From Chromobacterium rhizoryzae (GTDB lineage Bacteria > Pseudomonadota > Gammaproteobacteria > Burkholderiales > Chromobacteriaceae): 64,000 bases of DNA. The notes under the pieces are model-generated. The model made no database searches. It was not told the DNA's origin and saw nothing but the letters and a program-made list of their open reading frames with translations. Position 1 is the stretch's first letter. Each line of letters begins with the position of its first letter. The stretch covers positions 1,426,001 through 1,490,000 of the forward strand of contig NZ_CP066126.1 in the NCBI RefSeq assembly GCF_020544465.1, read 5' to 3'. Position numbers and translations under genes: made by a program. This document shows positions 17,321-24,910 of the stretch, in pieces.

Positions 17321-17347
17321 AAAAGCCCCGGCTTGCCGGGGCTTTTT
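17321..17347 (+). terminator. Rho-independent terminator after the acyl-CoA synthetase
   Basis: AAAAGCCCCGGC, a two-base TT loop, then GCCGGGGCTTTTT: a strong GC stem with flanking A and T runs, 22 bp past the stop codon. Confidence 0.92.
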
Positions 17348-17392
17348 GGCTTACAATGCCGCCAGACTGATCTTTAAGCTGAGGAATCCATC

Positions 17393-18064
17393 ATGACTAC
17401 CGTATTCAACGACGCCGATCTGCTGCGTCTGGAAAACCTGCTGACCCCCTTGTCCGCCAGCGGCAGCACCATGCGCCCGGACGAAGTGCAGGGCTTTTTC
17501 GCCGCGCTGGCGTGCGGTCCGGACGCGGTGGACGCCGATTTCTGGCTGGAAGAAGTGCTGGGCGACGCGCCGGCCTTTGAAAACGCGGACGACGCGGCGG
17601 AACTGAAAACCCTGCTGCAGAAGCTGTACGACGCCACCGCCGCCGCGCTGGCGGCCGGCGACGAGCTGGATCTGATCCTGTACGCGGAAGACGACAGCGA
17701 CAGCGACGAGCCGGACTACTGGCCGTGGGCCAACGCCTTCCTCTACGCGCTGGACGTGGTGGACACCGATTGGTTCGAAGTGGCCGACGAGGACGAGGGC
17801 TTTGAAAGCCTGATGATGCCGATGCTGGTGTTGGGCGGCGCTTTCGAGCAGGAAGACGGCGAAGACCTGCTGACCTTCAGCGACGAAGAAGTGGAAGGCT
17901 ACAAGGAAGAAATGCTGGAAGCGCTGGCCGCGGTCCATACCTACTGGCGCGCCAAGGAGCAGGCGCCCAGCACCGTGCGCCGCGAAGGCGACAAAGTGGG
18001 CCGCAACGACGTCTGCCCGTGCGGCAGCGGCAAGAAGTACAAGGCCTGCTGCGGCCGCAACTGA
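17393..18064 (+). CDS. UPF0149/YecA-family protein with C-terminal SEC-C zinc motif
   Basis: This 223-aa acidic cytosolic protein has a YecA/YgfB-like domain over about residues 5-185 (EVQGFFAALACGPDAV is a typical stretch). It ends in a SEC-C motif, DVCPCGSGKKYKACCG. SEC-C cysteines bind zinc and in SecA contact SecB and ribosomes. The precise role of stand-alone YecA proteins is not settled. The gene stands alone between two terminators. Its acidity, with D/E runs such as AEDDSDSDEPD, is marked. Confidence 0.88.
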   Translation: MTTVFNDADLLRLENLLTPLSASGSTMRPDEVQGFFAALACGPDAVDADFWLEEVLGDAPAFENADDAAELKTLLQKLYDATAAALAAGDELDLILYAEDDSDSDEPDYWPWANAFLYALDVVDTDWFEVADEDEGFESLMMPMLVLGGAFEQEDGEDLLTFSDEEVEGYKEEMLEALAAVHTYWRAKEQAPSTVRREGDKVGRNDVCPCGSGKKYKACCGRN

Positions 18065-18090
18065 TTGTCCCGCGCGTTGCGCCGGGCGTT

Positions 18091-18121
18091 AAAAAAAGGA
18101 AGCCGGGAGGCTTCCTTTTTT
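18091..18121. terminator. Bidirectional hairpin terminator
   Basis: A7GGAAGCC and GGCTTCCT6 arms around GGGA lie between the rightward YecA gene and the leftward gene ending at 18155. A and T runs on both sides allow it to work in either direction. Confidence 0.9.
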
Positions 18122-18154
18122 CATGCCGGCGCGCCTTGGCGCTTGCTGAAATTG

Positions 18155-18577
18155 TTAAGTACCGGCCGCGGCGGCGGGCTTTAGCGCGCGTTCCGCGGCC
18201 TCCCGGGCGTTGAGCCGGTCGATGTAATCGAATACGTCCAGCAGCGAGGTGGTCAGCGCCAGCACTTGCTCAAGCAGGCTGAAGAAGCCTTCCCAATAGC
18301 CTTTGGCGGCGCTGTCGTCGCTAAAGTCTATGTCCGCGGCGATTTGGGCGAGCAGGTTTCGCAGCCCGTCGTCGGGATTGTCCTGCAGATACTTGATGAA
18401 ATGTCCTGCGAATTCGCGGCCCAGCAAATGCGCGGCGTGTTGGTCGTCTATGGGCGGAACTTGCCAGCAATGAACGCCGCGTCGGTTGGACGCGTTGGCT
18501 GCAAACGGCAATTCCGCGCGGGACGTCGGGTCCGGGTCTGGACGGTAATGGCGGCGGGATGGGGTTTTGATCGACAT
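18155..18577 (-). CDS. Conserved small protein, distant paralog of the 7.3-kb and 57.2-kb genes
   Basis: This 140-aa protein is of unknown function. Its central part aligns by eye with the two cassette paralogs: H-x-WQ near the start of the domain, LGREFAGHF, LLAQIAADIDFS, then FFSLLEQVL. Their equivalents are HYWQ, LGHQYAAHL, LLFRI-x-x-DMDFS and FFNYLEILL. ATG 18577 follows GGAGGTG spaced five bases away; the frame stays open to 18721 but that part overlaps hairpins. There is no signal peptide or membrane span. Like the paralogs it has a hairpin-rich leader, though of different sequence. Confidence 0.75.
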   Translation of the reverse strand: MSIKTPSRRHYRPDPDPTSRAELPFAANASNRRGVHCWQVPPIDDQHAAHLLGREFAGHFIKYLQDNPDDGLRNLLAQIAADIDFSDDSAAKGYWEGFFSLLEQVLALTTSLLDVFDYIDRLNAREAAERALKPAAAAGT

Positions 18578-18592
18578 GATCACCTCCGTGTA

Positions 18593-18708
18593 GCGGTTTT
18601 TCATTGCCACCCCCACGGCCAAGCGGAGGTGGCAGACCGAACAGGGTTGGCCGACCGGACTACACGACTCCGGCACACCCGCTAAGGTGTCCCCACCCGG
18701 CCCGCCAT
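18593..18708 (-). promoter_or_regulatory. Hairpin-rich leader of the 18.2-kb gene
   Basis: On the minus strand the leader holds ACACC-TTAGC-GGGTGT, then CCGGA-x9-TCCGG, a CGGCCA/TGGCCG pair, and TGCCACC/GGGTGGCA close to the ribosome-binding site. Four nested or serial stems within about 115 nt suggest a structured RNA. An alternative is that the open frame through it (residues GGDTLAGVPESCSPVG and on) is translated. The remaining 18709-19009 contains no gene that I can support. Confidence 0.45.
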
Positions 18709-18950
18709 TGTGAGCGCGCACGAGTGCAGCGATCCAAACGCAAAGCTCAAGCGCTTGTTCGCAGTGTAGTTCGCCGGACGGCCAAGTCCGGTGCCGCGAG
18801 GAACGGCACGGCAGCGATTGTGCACAGTTGCCCGCTGCCCGGTCAAGGCGCAGGCCGGGCGTTAAAAGCCCGTCAATGCTCGCTTACGCGGCCGGTATCG
18901 GCCGCGGGCGGAAAATAGCCGGCCGGCAAGCCCGGATGGGTGCGGCCATG

Positions 18951-18986
18951 AAAAAGCGGCGCGCTCCCTTGGGGGAGGCGCGCCGC
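18951..18986 (-). terminator. Terminator after nemA
   Basis: GCGGCGCGCTCCC and GGGAGGCGCGCCGC arms flank a short TTGG-type loop; on the minus strand the stem is followed by TTTTTCATGG. It lies 24 bp past the nemA stop codon. Confidence 0.88.
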
Positions 18987-19009
18987 GTGCCTGGCGGTGA
19001 GCGGCGGGC

Positions 19010-20110
19010 TTAGCCGTTCAGCGCCGGGTAGTCGGTGTAACCGCGCGCGTCGCCGCCGTAGAAGGTGGCCAGGTCCGGCGGGTTCAGCGGCGCGCCGCTT
19101 TGCAGGCGTTCGGCCAGGTCCGGGTTGGCGATATAGCTGCGGCCGAAGGCGGCGGCGTCGATATAACCTTGGCGGATCAGGGTTTCCGCCTTTTCCGCGG
19201 TGTAGGCGCCGGCGCCTATGATTACGCCCGGATAACGCTGGCGCAGCGCCTGGCGGAAGCCCTCGTCCAGCACTGGGCCGCCGGCCCAGTCCGGTTCGGA
19301 AATGTGCAGGAAGGCCAGTTTGCGCTTGGCCAGCTCCTCGGCCAGGTAGAGCGCCATCTCCAGCTGATCGGTATTGCTGATGCCGTTGAAAACGCCCAGC
19401 GGCGAGATGCGGATGCCCACGTGCTCGGCGTCCCATTCCGACACCACCGCGTCCACCACTTCCAGCAGGAAGCGCGCGCGATTGGCCACGCTGCCGCCGT
19501 ATTCGTCGGTGCGGACATTGGCCTGCGGCGACAGGAACTGGTCCAGCAGATAGCCGTGGGCGCCGTGGATTTCCACCAGGTCGAAGCCGGCGCGGCGCGC
19601 GTTGTCGGTGGCGCGGCGATAGTCTTCCAGGATGTCGGCCAGTTCGGACACTTCCAGCGCGCGAGGGGTGTCGCACTGCTCGCGCACCAGGCTGCCGTCC
19701 GCGGCGCGGATATTGGTGCGGCTGTCGGCCTGGATCGCCGACGGCGCCACCGGCGCTTCGCCGTCCGGCTGCAAGGAGCGGTGGGAAATGCGGCCGGTGT
19801 GCCACAGTTGCAGCGCGGTCAGGCCGCCCTTGGCGTGCACCGCGGCGTTGACCTTGGTCCAGGCCGCCACTTGCGCTTCGCTGTAGATGCCCGGCGCGCC
19901 GGCGTAGCCCTTGGCGGTGGGGGAGATGTGGGTGCCTTCCGCCACGATCAGGCCGGCGCCGGCGCGCTGGGCGTAATAGGTTTCCGCCAGCGCGGTGGGC
20001 ACGTCGCCCGGCTCGGTGTTGCGCAGCCGGGTCAGCGGCGCCATCGCCACGCGGTTTTTCAGGGTCACGGCGCCTACGCGCAGCGGGGTGAACAGTTTGT
20101 CGGCTTGCAT
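19010..20110 (-). CDS. nemA: N-ethylmaleimide reductase (old yellow enzyme family)
   Basis: This 366-aa FMN-binding ene reductase reduces the C=C bonds of electrophiles and some nitro compounds with NADPH. Typical stretches are LKNRVAMAPLTRLRN, GLIVAEGTHISPTAKGY, QLWHTGRISH and EIHGAHGYLLDQFLSP, including the substrate-binding His pair. It ends with FGRSYIANPDLAERLQ and YPALNG, as in NemA. It is the last gene of a leftward nemR-nitroreductase-nemA operon and is followed by a strong terminator. Regulation is by the adjacent TetR-type protein through two TAGAC-type boxes. Confidence 0.93.
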   Translation of the reverse strand: MQADKLFTPLRVGAVTLKNRVAMAPLTRLRNTEPGDVPTALAETYYAQRAGAGLIVAEGTHISPTAKGYAGAPGIYSEAQVAAWTKVNAAVHAKGGLTALQLWHTGRISHRSLQPDGEAPVAPSAIQADSRTNIRAADGSLVREQCDTPRALEVSELADILEDYRRATDNARRAGFDLVEIHGAHGYLLDQFLSPQANVRTDEYGGSVANRARFLLEVVDAVVSEWDAEHVGIRISPLGVFNGISNTDQLEMALYLAEELAKRKLAFLHISEPDWAGGPVLDEGFRQALRQRYPGVIIGAGAYTAEKAETLIRQGYIDAAAFGRSYIANPDLAERLQSGAPLNPPDLATFYGGDARGYTDYPALNG

Positions 20111-20158
20111 TGCGATGTCCTTGGCTCTATTTAAGCGGGGAAAAGTGGGCGGGCGCGA

Positions 20159-20899
20159 TCACAGATCGAAACCGAAACCCTGTTTGCGCGCCACCGGCGC
20201 GACCTGCGGGAAATACACGTTGCGGTAATACTGCGCGGTGTTGGCGGACCAGGGCTGGCCGTCGGCGCGCTGAATGCTCTTCCAGTAATCCATGATGGAC
20301 GCGTCGTACTGCGCGATCATAGCCGGCAGTTCCGCCGCCTGGTAGCGTTCGCGGTGCACAAAGCTGGCGCGCGGCAGCCGCGGCTTGACCGCGCTGTCCT
20401 GATCGGCGTAGCCCAGCACCACGCCCACCAGCGGGAAGGTCAGTTCCGGCAGCTCCAGCAGTTCCACCATGGCTTGCGGGTCGCGGCGGATGCCGCCGAT
20501 GGGCACCACGCTCAGGCCGGCGGAACGGGCCGCGGTCATGATGTTGCCCAGCGCGATGCCGGCGTCCACCGCGCCGACGGCGAAGGCTTCCACGCTGTTG
20601 TGGATCACTTGCTCGGCGCCGGCTTTTTCCACGCCGATCCGGGTTTTGTAGAAGTCGGGAACAATGGCGACGAAGACCGGCGCCTGGGCGATCCACGGCT
20701 GGCCGCCGGCGATCTCGGCGATTTTTTGGCGACGCTCCGCGTCCTGCACCACCACCAGCGACACCTGCTGGCCGTTGATGGAGGTGGGGCCTTTCCAGGC
20801 GGCGTCCAGCACCGCGTCCAGCACTTCAGCGGGAATGGGTTTGTCCTGGTAGCTGCGCACGCTGCGGTGCTCTTGCATTAGTTCCAGTGTCGAGTTCAT
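20159..20899 (-). CDS. NfsA/FRP-like oxygen-insensitive nitroreductase
   Basis: This 246-aa FMN enzyme has the N-terminal HRSVRSYQDKPIP and WKGPTSINGQQVSLVVV segments, then PIGGIRRDPQAMVELLELPELTFPLVGVVLGY, typical of the NfsA/flavin reductase P branch. It probably reduces nitroaromatics or quinones using NAD(P)H. It lies between nemR and nemA, 48 bp before nemA, in an electrophile-response operon. A NemR-type box sits just upstream of its start. Confidence 0.9.
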   Translation of the reverse strand: MNSTLELMQEHRSVRSYQDKPIPAEVLDAVLDAAWKGPTSINGQQVSLVVVQDAERRQKIAEIAGGQPWIAQAPVFVAIVPDFYKTRIGVEKAGAEQVIHNSVEAFAVGAVDAGIALGNIMTAARSAGLSVVPIGGIRRDPQAMVELLELPELTFPLVGVVLGYADQDSAVKPRLPRASFVHRERYQAAELPAMIAQYDASIMDYWKSIQRADGQPWSANTAQYYRNVYFPQVAPVARKQGFGFDL

Positions 20900-20917
20900 G
20901 CTTGGGACTCCTTCAAG

Positions 20918-20932
20918 TAGACCAGTCGTCTA
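20918..20932. promoter_or_regulatory. NemR-type box upstream of the nitroreductase
   Basis: TAGACCAGTCGTCTA is a 15-bp near-palindrome with TAGAC/GTCTA arms. It lies 19 bp upstream of the nitroreductase start, and the same arms occur upstream of nemR at 21602-21616. It suggests a second promoter inside the operon. Confidence 0.8.
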
Positions 20933-20990
20933 GTTTTAATGTCAAAATAACCCGCTCCGGGGAGCGGGGGAGGGCGCGGCCTCGCCTTGG

Positions 20991-21587
20991 CTAGGGCGCG
21001 CGCAGAATTTGTTGCGTGTGCGCCATCGCCGCCAACAGCGGCGCGCGCGAATGTTGAGTCTTGAACAGCAGCGCGCTGCCCACCCACAGGCTGTACAGCG
21101 CGCTGGCGGTCTCGTCCGGCAGCAGGTCCGCGTCCAGAGAGCCTTCCTGCTGGCCGCGGCGGATGCAGGCGGCCAGATTGCGCACCACGAAACCCATGCC
21201 TTCCGCCAGCGCCTCGCGCATCGGCTCGGACAGGTCGGAGACCTCGGCGGCCAGCTTCACCGCCAGGCAACAGCGCTGCGGCTGATCGCAACGGTGGGTT
21301 TCCAGCCAGCCGTCGAAATAATGCAGCAGGCAATCGCGGGCGCTGCCGGCGTCCTTGGACAGAAAGCTCACCAGTCTGCCGTCGTATTTCTCAAAATAAC
21401 GACGCAGCAGTTCCACGCCATAGCCTTCCTTGCTGCGGAAGTAATGGTAGAACGAACCCTTGGGCACCCCGGCCGCGCCGAGGATTTCCGCCAGGCCCAC
21501 GGCGGAGAAGCTCTTGCCGAGGATGATGGCTTCGCCGGTGGCCAGCAGGTGTTCGCGAGTGTCTGAAAACTGGTTGGGACGTGACAT
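20991..21587 (-). CDS. nemR: TetR-family repressor, NemR-like
   Basis: This 198-aa regulator has a TetR helix-turn-helix at its N-terminus: FSAVGLAEILGAAGVPKGSFYHYFRSKEGYGVELL. The ligand domain contains HRCDQPQRCCLAVKLAAEVSDLSEPMREAL, where NemR proteins keep redox-active cysteines. Electrophiles or hypochlorite modify these in E. coli. ATG 21587 was chosen over the open extension, which crosses the operator. It is the first gene of the operon with the nitroreductase and nemA, and two matching boxes support autoregulation. Confidence 0.88.
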   Translation of the reverse strand: MSRPNQFSDTREHLLATGEAIILGKSFSAVGLAEILGAAGVPKGSFYHYFRSKEGYGVELLRRYFEKYDGRLVSFLSKDAGSARDCLLHYFDGWLETHRCDQPQRCCLAVKLAAEVSDLSEPMREALAEGMGFVVRNLAACIRRGQQEGSLDADLLPDETASALYSLWVGSALLFKTQHSRAPLLAAMAHTQQILRAP

Positions 21588-21595
21588 GGGCTGAA

Positions 21596-21617
21596 GTCTA
21601 CTAGACCGGTCGTCTAG
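21596..21617. promoter_or_regulatory. NemR-type box upstream of nemR
   Basis: CTAGACCGGTCGTCTAG at 21601-21617 is a palindrome with TAGAC/GTCTA arms. A further GTCTA half-site at 21596-21600 directly abuts it. The site lies 14 bp upstream of the nemR start. Confidence 0.82.
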
Positions 21618-21718
21618 TTTCAAGAAATTTTTCAATCCTTGGGAGAGGCGCGCGCTGGCGACAAGGGCGAGGCCGGCGAATCAGGCGGGCTTGGCATGCT
21701 TTTAGCATGGCAAATATT

Positions 21719-21737
21719 GATAATAAGAATCAATTGC
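21719..21737 (+). promoter_or_regulatory. Fur box upstream of chaN
   Basis: GATAATAAGAATCAATTGC agrees with the 19-bp Fur consensus at 14 positions. It lies about 200 bp upstream of chaN because element A copy 3 sits in between. Confidence 0.7.
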
Positions 21738-21759
21738 AACTACAATGCCGGGTTTTACG

Positions 21760-21910
21760 CTAAGCGCCTGTTCATGATCCCGCGAGCAAGAGCGAGACAA
21801 GGCGAAAACGAGCGAAAAGCGGAAGGTACGCGTGGCATATGAGTATTTTGAGCGGGTGCTCACCGTGCAACGCTGCACGAAGCGCAGCAGATTTTTGAAC
21901 AGGTTCTAAG
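21760..21910 (-). mobile_element. Element A, copy 3, inside the chaN leader
   Basis: A full-length copy has ends CTAAGCGCCTGTTCATGATC and TTTTTGAACAGGTTCTAAG. It has the inner GAGCGAGACAAGGCGAAAACG and GCGCAGCAGAT blocks. It separates the Fur box from chaN. Confidence 0.85.
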
Positions 21911-21933
21911 CCGACGATGCGAGAGGAAACCCT

Positions 21934-22776
21934 ATGAAGTCAATCTGGAAGCTGCTGGCCATCGTCCTGCTGAGCGGCTGCGCGGCCCTGTCTCAGGAGG
22001 CCGAACCGGCCGGAGACCCGCCCGGCCGCATTGTGGACCTGCGCAGCGGCGAAGTTTTGCAGCCGGCGCAATTGTTGCAGCGGCTGGCCCCGGCGCCGCG
22101 GCTGCTGGTGGGGGAAAAGCACGACAACCGCGAGCACCACCGTATCGAACGCTGGCTGGCGACGGAATTGGCGGCGCGGCGGCCGCAGGGCAGCGTGCTG
22201 CTGGAAATGCTGACCCCGTCGCAGCAGGCCAAGGTGGAACAGGCGCAGGCCCGGCTGCGCGCCGGCCAGCCGCTGTCCGGCGCCGCGCTCGCCCAGGCGG
22301 TGGATTGGCTGCCGGGCTGGCCGTGGCCCTTGTACGGCAAACTGGCCGAGCATGTGATGCGCGCGCCTTATCCGGTGCTGGCGGCCAATCTGGACAGGAA
22401 CGAGATGCAGGCGGTGTACCGCAGCCAGGTGCAATTGCCGGGCCAGGCGTCCACGCGGCCTGAGGTGCGCGCCAAGCTGAGCGAACTGATCCGCGAGGAG
22501 CACGGCGGGGAGGTCAAGGCCGAGCACCTGGCCTCGATGCTGGCGGTGCAGCAGGCGCGGGACCGGCGCATGGCCGAGCGGCTGCTGGCCGCGCCGGCGC
22601 CGGCGCTGTTGATCGCCGGTGCTTATCACGCCGCCGCCGACATCGGCGTGCCGCTGCATGTGCGCGATTTGCAGCCGCAAACGCCGTTGCGGGTGCTGAT
22701 CCTGGCGGAAGAGGGCATGAAGCTGGACGCGCGCCAGGGCGATTACGCCTGGTTCGCGGCGCCGGCCCGGCCTTGA
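21934..22776 (+). CDS. chaN: ChaN-family iron-regulated lipoprotein
   Basis: This 280-aa predicted lipoprotein has a lipobox LLSGC within the first 16 residues, so it should be anchored to a membrane facing the periplasm. The ChaN/PhuW core is visible as LLVGEKHDNREHHRIERWLA, SVLLEMLTPSQQ and LLIAGAYHAAADIGVPLHV. These provide the histidines and tyrosine by which the family binds heme. It precedes the exbB-exbD-tonB-receptor cluster, which fits a role in heme handling. A Fur box lies upstream beyond an inserted element A. Confidence 0.88.
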   Translation: MKSIWKLLAIVLLSGCAALSQEAEPAGDPPGRIVDLRSGEVLQPAQLLQRLAPAPRLLVGEKHDNREHHRIERWLATELAARRPQGSVLLEMLTPSQQAKVEQAQARLRAGQPLSGAALAQAVDWLPGWPWPLYGKLAEHVMRAPYPVLAANLDRNEMQAVYRSQVQLPGQASTRPEVRAKLSELIREEHGGEVKAEHLASMLAVQQARDRRMAERLLAAPAPALLIAGAYHAAADIGVPLHVRDLQPQTPLRVLILAEEGMKLDARQGDYAWFAAPARP

Positions 22777-22802
22777 GCGCGGTTGCGCTGCGCTTATATA
22801 TT

Positions 22803-22821
22803 GATAATGATTCTCATTACG
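22803..22821 (+). promoter_or_regulatory. Fur box upstream of exbB
   Basis: GATAATGATTCTCATTACG matches the Fur consensus at 15 of 19 positions, including a complete left half. It lies about 47 bp upstream of exbB, where a promoter is expected. Confidence 0.88.
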
Positions 22822-22867
22822 TATAACATTCTCAACTCGAACAAATAAAACTTCGCTTGGATTTCCG

Positions 22868-23638
22868 ATGATGAACACCATGAAACGAGCGGCGACAGGC
22901 TGCGCGCTGGCAGGCGCGTGCTGGCCGCTGACGGCGCTGGCGGAAGCCGGCGCGGCCATGCCGGCCGACCTGAGCGCGCTGGGCATGTACCGCGCCGCCG
23001 ACCCGGTCGTGAAGACCGTGATCCTGGGCCTGCTGCTGGCGGCGCTGGCCTGCTGGGTGGTGCTGCTGGTCAAGGGCGCGGCGCTGTGGCGCGCCGACCG
23101 CGCCACCGGCCGCGCGCTCAGCCTGCTGGGCGAGGCCGCCACGCTGAGCGAGGCCCGCGCCGGCTGCGCCGCGCAGCCGGCGCACGAGCCGGCCCGCGGC
23201 TTGCTGGCCGAAGCCGACGCCGAGCTGCGCTTGTCCTCGCCCGGCGCGCCGCGCGACAGCGTGCAGGCGCGGGCGGGCTTCCGGCTGGAGCAATGGCAGG
23301 CGGAGCAGGGGCGGCGCTTGGCCGCCGGCATCGGCCTGCTGGCCACCATAGGCGCGGTGGCGCCCTTCGTCGGCCTGTTCGGCACGGTGTGGGGCATCAT
23401 GAACAGCTTCGTCGGCATCGCCCGCAGCGGCAGCAGCTCCTTGGCCACCGTGGCCCCGGGCATCGCCGAGGCCTTGCTCGCCACCGCCGTCGGCCTGGTG
23501 GCCGCCATCCCCGCCGTGGTGATCTACAACCTGTTCAGCCGCGCGCTGGCCCGGCACAAAGGCCGCAGCCAGCAGGCGGCCGGCCTGGCGCTCTTGCTGC
23601 TCAGCCGTGAGCTGGACGTCCGCGCGGAGAGCGCTTGA
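22868..23638 (+). CDS. exbB: ExbB, energy-transducing proton-channel subunit
   Basis: This 256-aa inner-membrane protein of the MotA/TolQ/ExbB family forms the proton channel that drives TonB. The segment TIGAVAPFVGLFGTVWGIMNSFVGIA and the following VAPGIAEALLATAVGLVAAIPAVVIYN are the conserved family signature. An N-terminal signal-like segment ends near AEAGAA. Two adjacent ATGs at 22868 and 22871 are equivalent choices. Its TGA is directly followed by the exbD ATG, so the genes are tightly coupled. A Fur box upstream predicts induction under low iron. Confidence 0.94.
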   Translation: MMNTMKRAATGCALAGACWPLTALAEAGAAMPADLSALGMYRAADPVVKTVILGLLLAALACWVVLLVKGAALWRADRATGRALSLLGEAATLSEARAGCAAQPAHEPARGLLAEADAELRLSSPGAPRDSVQARAGFRLEQWQAEQGRRLAAGIGLLATIGAVAPFVGLFGTVWGIMNSFVGIARSGSSSLATVAPGIAEALLATAVGLVAAIPAVVIYNLFSRALARHKGRSQQAAGLALLLLSRELDVRAESA

Positions 23639-24058
23639 ATGGCCGGCGGTTTTCCCAGCAGCCAGGACGAGGGCCTGGCGGAGCTGTCCGATATCAACGT
23701 CACCCCCTTCATCGACGTGATGCTGGTGTTGCTGATCATCTTCATGGTGGTGGCGCCGCTGTCCACCGTGGACACCCGGATCGAACTGCCGGCCTCCAGC
23801 GCGCGCCAGCAGCCGCGGCCGGACAAGCCCCTTTATTTGACGATGAATCAGGACCGCTCGCTGCAACTGGGCAAGCAGCCGGTGACGCTGGCGGAGCTGG
23901 CCGCGCGGCTGGACCGCGACAGCGGCGGCCGTCGCGACACCCCGCTGTTTTTCCAGGCAGACCGCCAGGCGCGCTACGAAGACGTGATGGCGGTGATGGA
24001 CGCTTTGCGCGAGGCCGGCTATCTGAGCGTCGGCCTGGTCGCCCGCGAGGGCGGCTGA
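23639..24058 (+). CDS. exbD: ExbD, TonB-complex subunit
   Basis: This 139-aa protein has one membrane span near the N-terminus. DINVTPFIDVMLVLLIIFMVVAPL contains the conserved aspartate that carries protons with ExbB. The rest is periplasmic and follows the ExbD/TolR fold, with DVMAVMDALREAGYLSVGLV near the end. It starts on the base after the exbB stop codon and ends one base before tonB. Confidence 0.94.
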   Translation: MAGGFPSSQDEGLAELSDINVTPFIDVMLVLLIIFMVVAPLSTVDTRIELPASSARQQPRPDKPLYLTMNQDRSLQLGKQPVTLAELAARLDRDSGGRRDTPLFFQADRQARYEDVMAVMDALREAGYLSVGLVAREGG

Positions 24059-24059
24059 G

Positions 24060-24824
24060 ATGGCCGTCGCCGCATGGGATCGTCCGCCGCTGCCGCTGGC
24101 CAGCTGGGGCAACGCCTGTCTGCTGACGCTGGGGGCGCCGCTGTTGGCGCTGCGCCTATACCTGTCCGTGGCCGAGCCGGTTCCGGCCCCGGCCGCGCCG
24201 GCCGCCGTGATGCGGGTGTGGGCCGCGGAGGTCAGCGCCGAGCCGTCCAGCCATCCGCTGCCCACCGGCGCGCAGCAAAGCCTGGCCGCCGCCGCCAGCC
24301 GGCCCAAGGCCGAGCGCCGTCCGGAGCGGCTGCCCAAACTGGCCGAGGCGGAAGCGCCGCGGCTGTTGGCGGCGCGGCAAAGCCGGGAACAGCCCGCGGA
24401 CAAGGCGGAGGCGCGGGACAGCGAGCAGGCCTCGCAATCCGCGCCGGCCGCCAGCAGCGCCGCGCCGCGGGCCGACGCCGGGGAGGTCGCCGCCGCGCCG
24501 TTCAATAGCGAGGGCGCGGCGCGCGCGCTGAAGCAGAGCTGGGAGGGACGGGTGCAAAGCCATTTGGCGCGTTTCCGCCGTTATCCGGAAGACGCCAGCC
24601 GCCGCCGCCGCGACGGGGTGGTCCAGATGAGCTTCGTCGTCGACGCCGACGGCCGGCTCTTGTCCAGCCAGCAATTGGCCGGCTCCGGCACCGCCTCGCT
24701 GGACCGCGAGGCCGCCGCCATGCTGCAGCGCGCCCAGCCCTTGCCGGCGCCGCCGGCGGATCTGCTCAAGGGCGGCCGGGTCAGCGTCAGCATGCCGATG
24801 CGCTTCGAGCTGAGCGAATCTTAA
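24060..24824 (+). CDS. tonB: TonB energy-transducing protein
   Basis: This 254-aa protein has an N-terminal membrane anchor (ASWGNACLLTLGAPLLALRLYL) and an Ala/Pro/Glu-rich periplasmic linker. The C-terminal TonB domain starts near WEGRVQSHLARFRRYPEDA. Within it, VVQMSFVVDADGRLLSSQQLAGSG and the AQPLPAPP loop are standard TonB elements. It passes energy from ExbBD to the outer-membrane receptor encoded two genes downstream. The linker is more alanine-rich and less Lys-Pro/Glu-Pro repeated than in E. coli TonB. Confidence 0.93.
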   Translation: MAVAAWDRPPLPLASWGNACLLTLGAPLLALRLYLSVAEPVPAPAAPAAVMRVWAAEVSAEPSSHPLPTGAQQSLAAAASRPKAERRPERLPKLAEAEAPRLLAARQSREQPADKAEARDSEQASQSAPAASSAAPRADAGEVAAAPFNSEGAARALKQSWEGRVQSHLARFRRYPEDASRRRRDGVVQMSFVVDADGRLLSSQQLAGSGTASLDREAAAMLQRAQPLPAPPADLLKGGRVSVSMPMRFELSES

Positions 24825-24910
24825 GCCCGGTTCCGCTCCCGTCCTGTAGCGCCTATCCATCCGGTTTTTCGCGTCGCCGCCGGCGGCGCGCATCCTGAAT
24901 CGAGGTTCGC

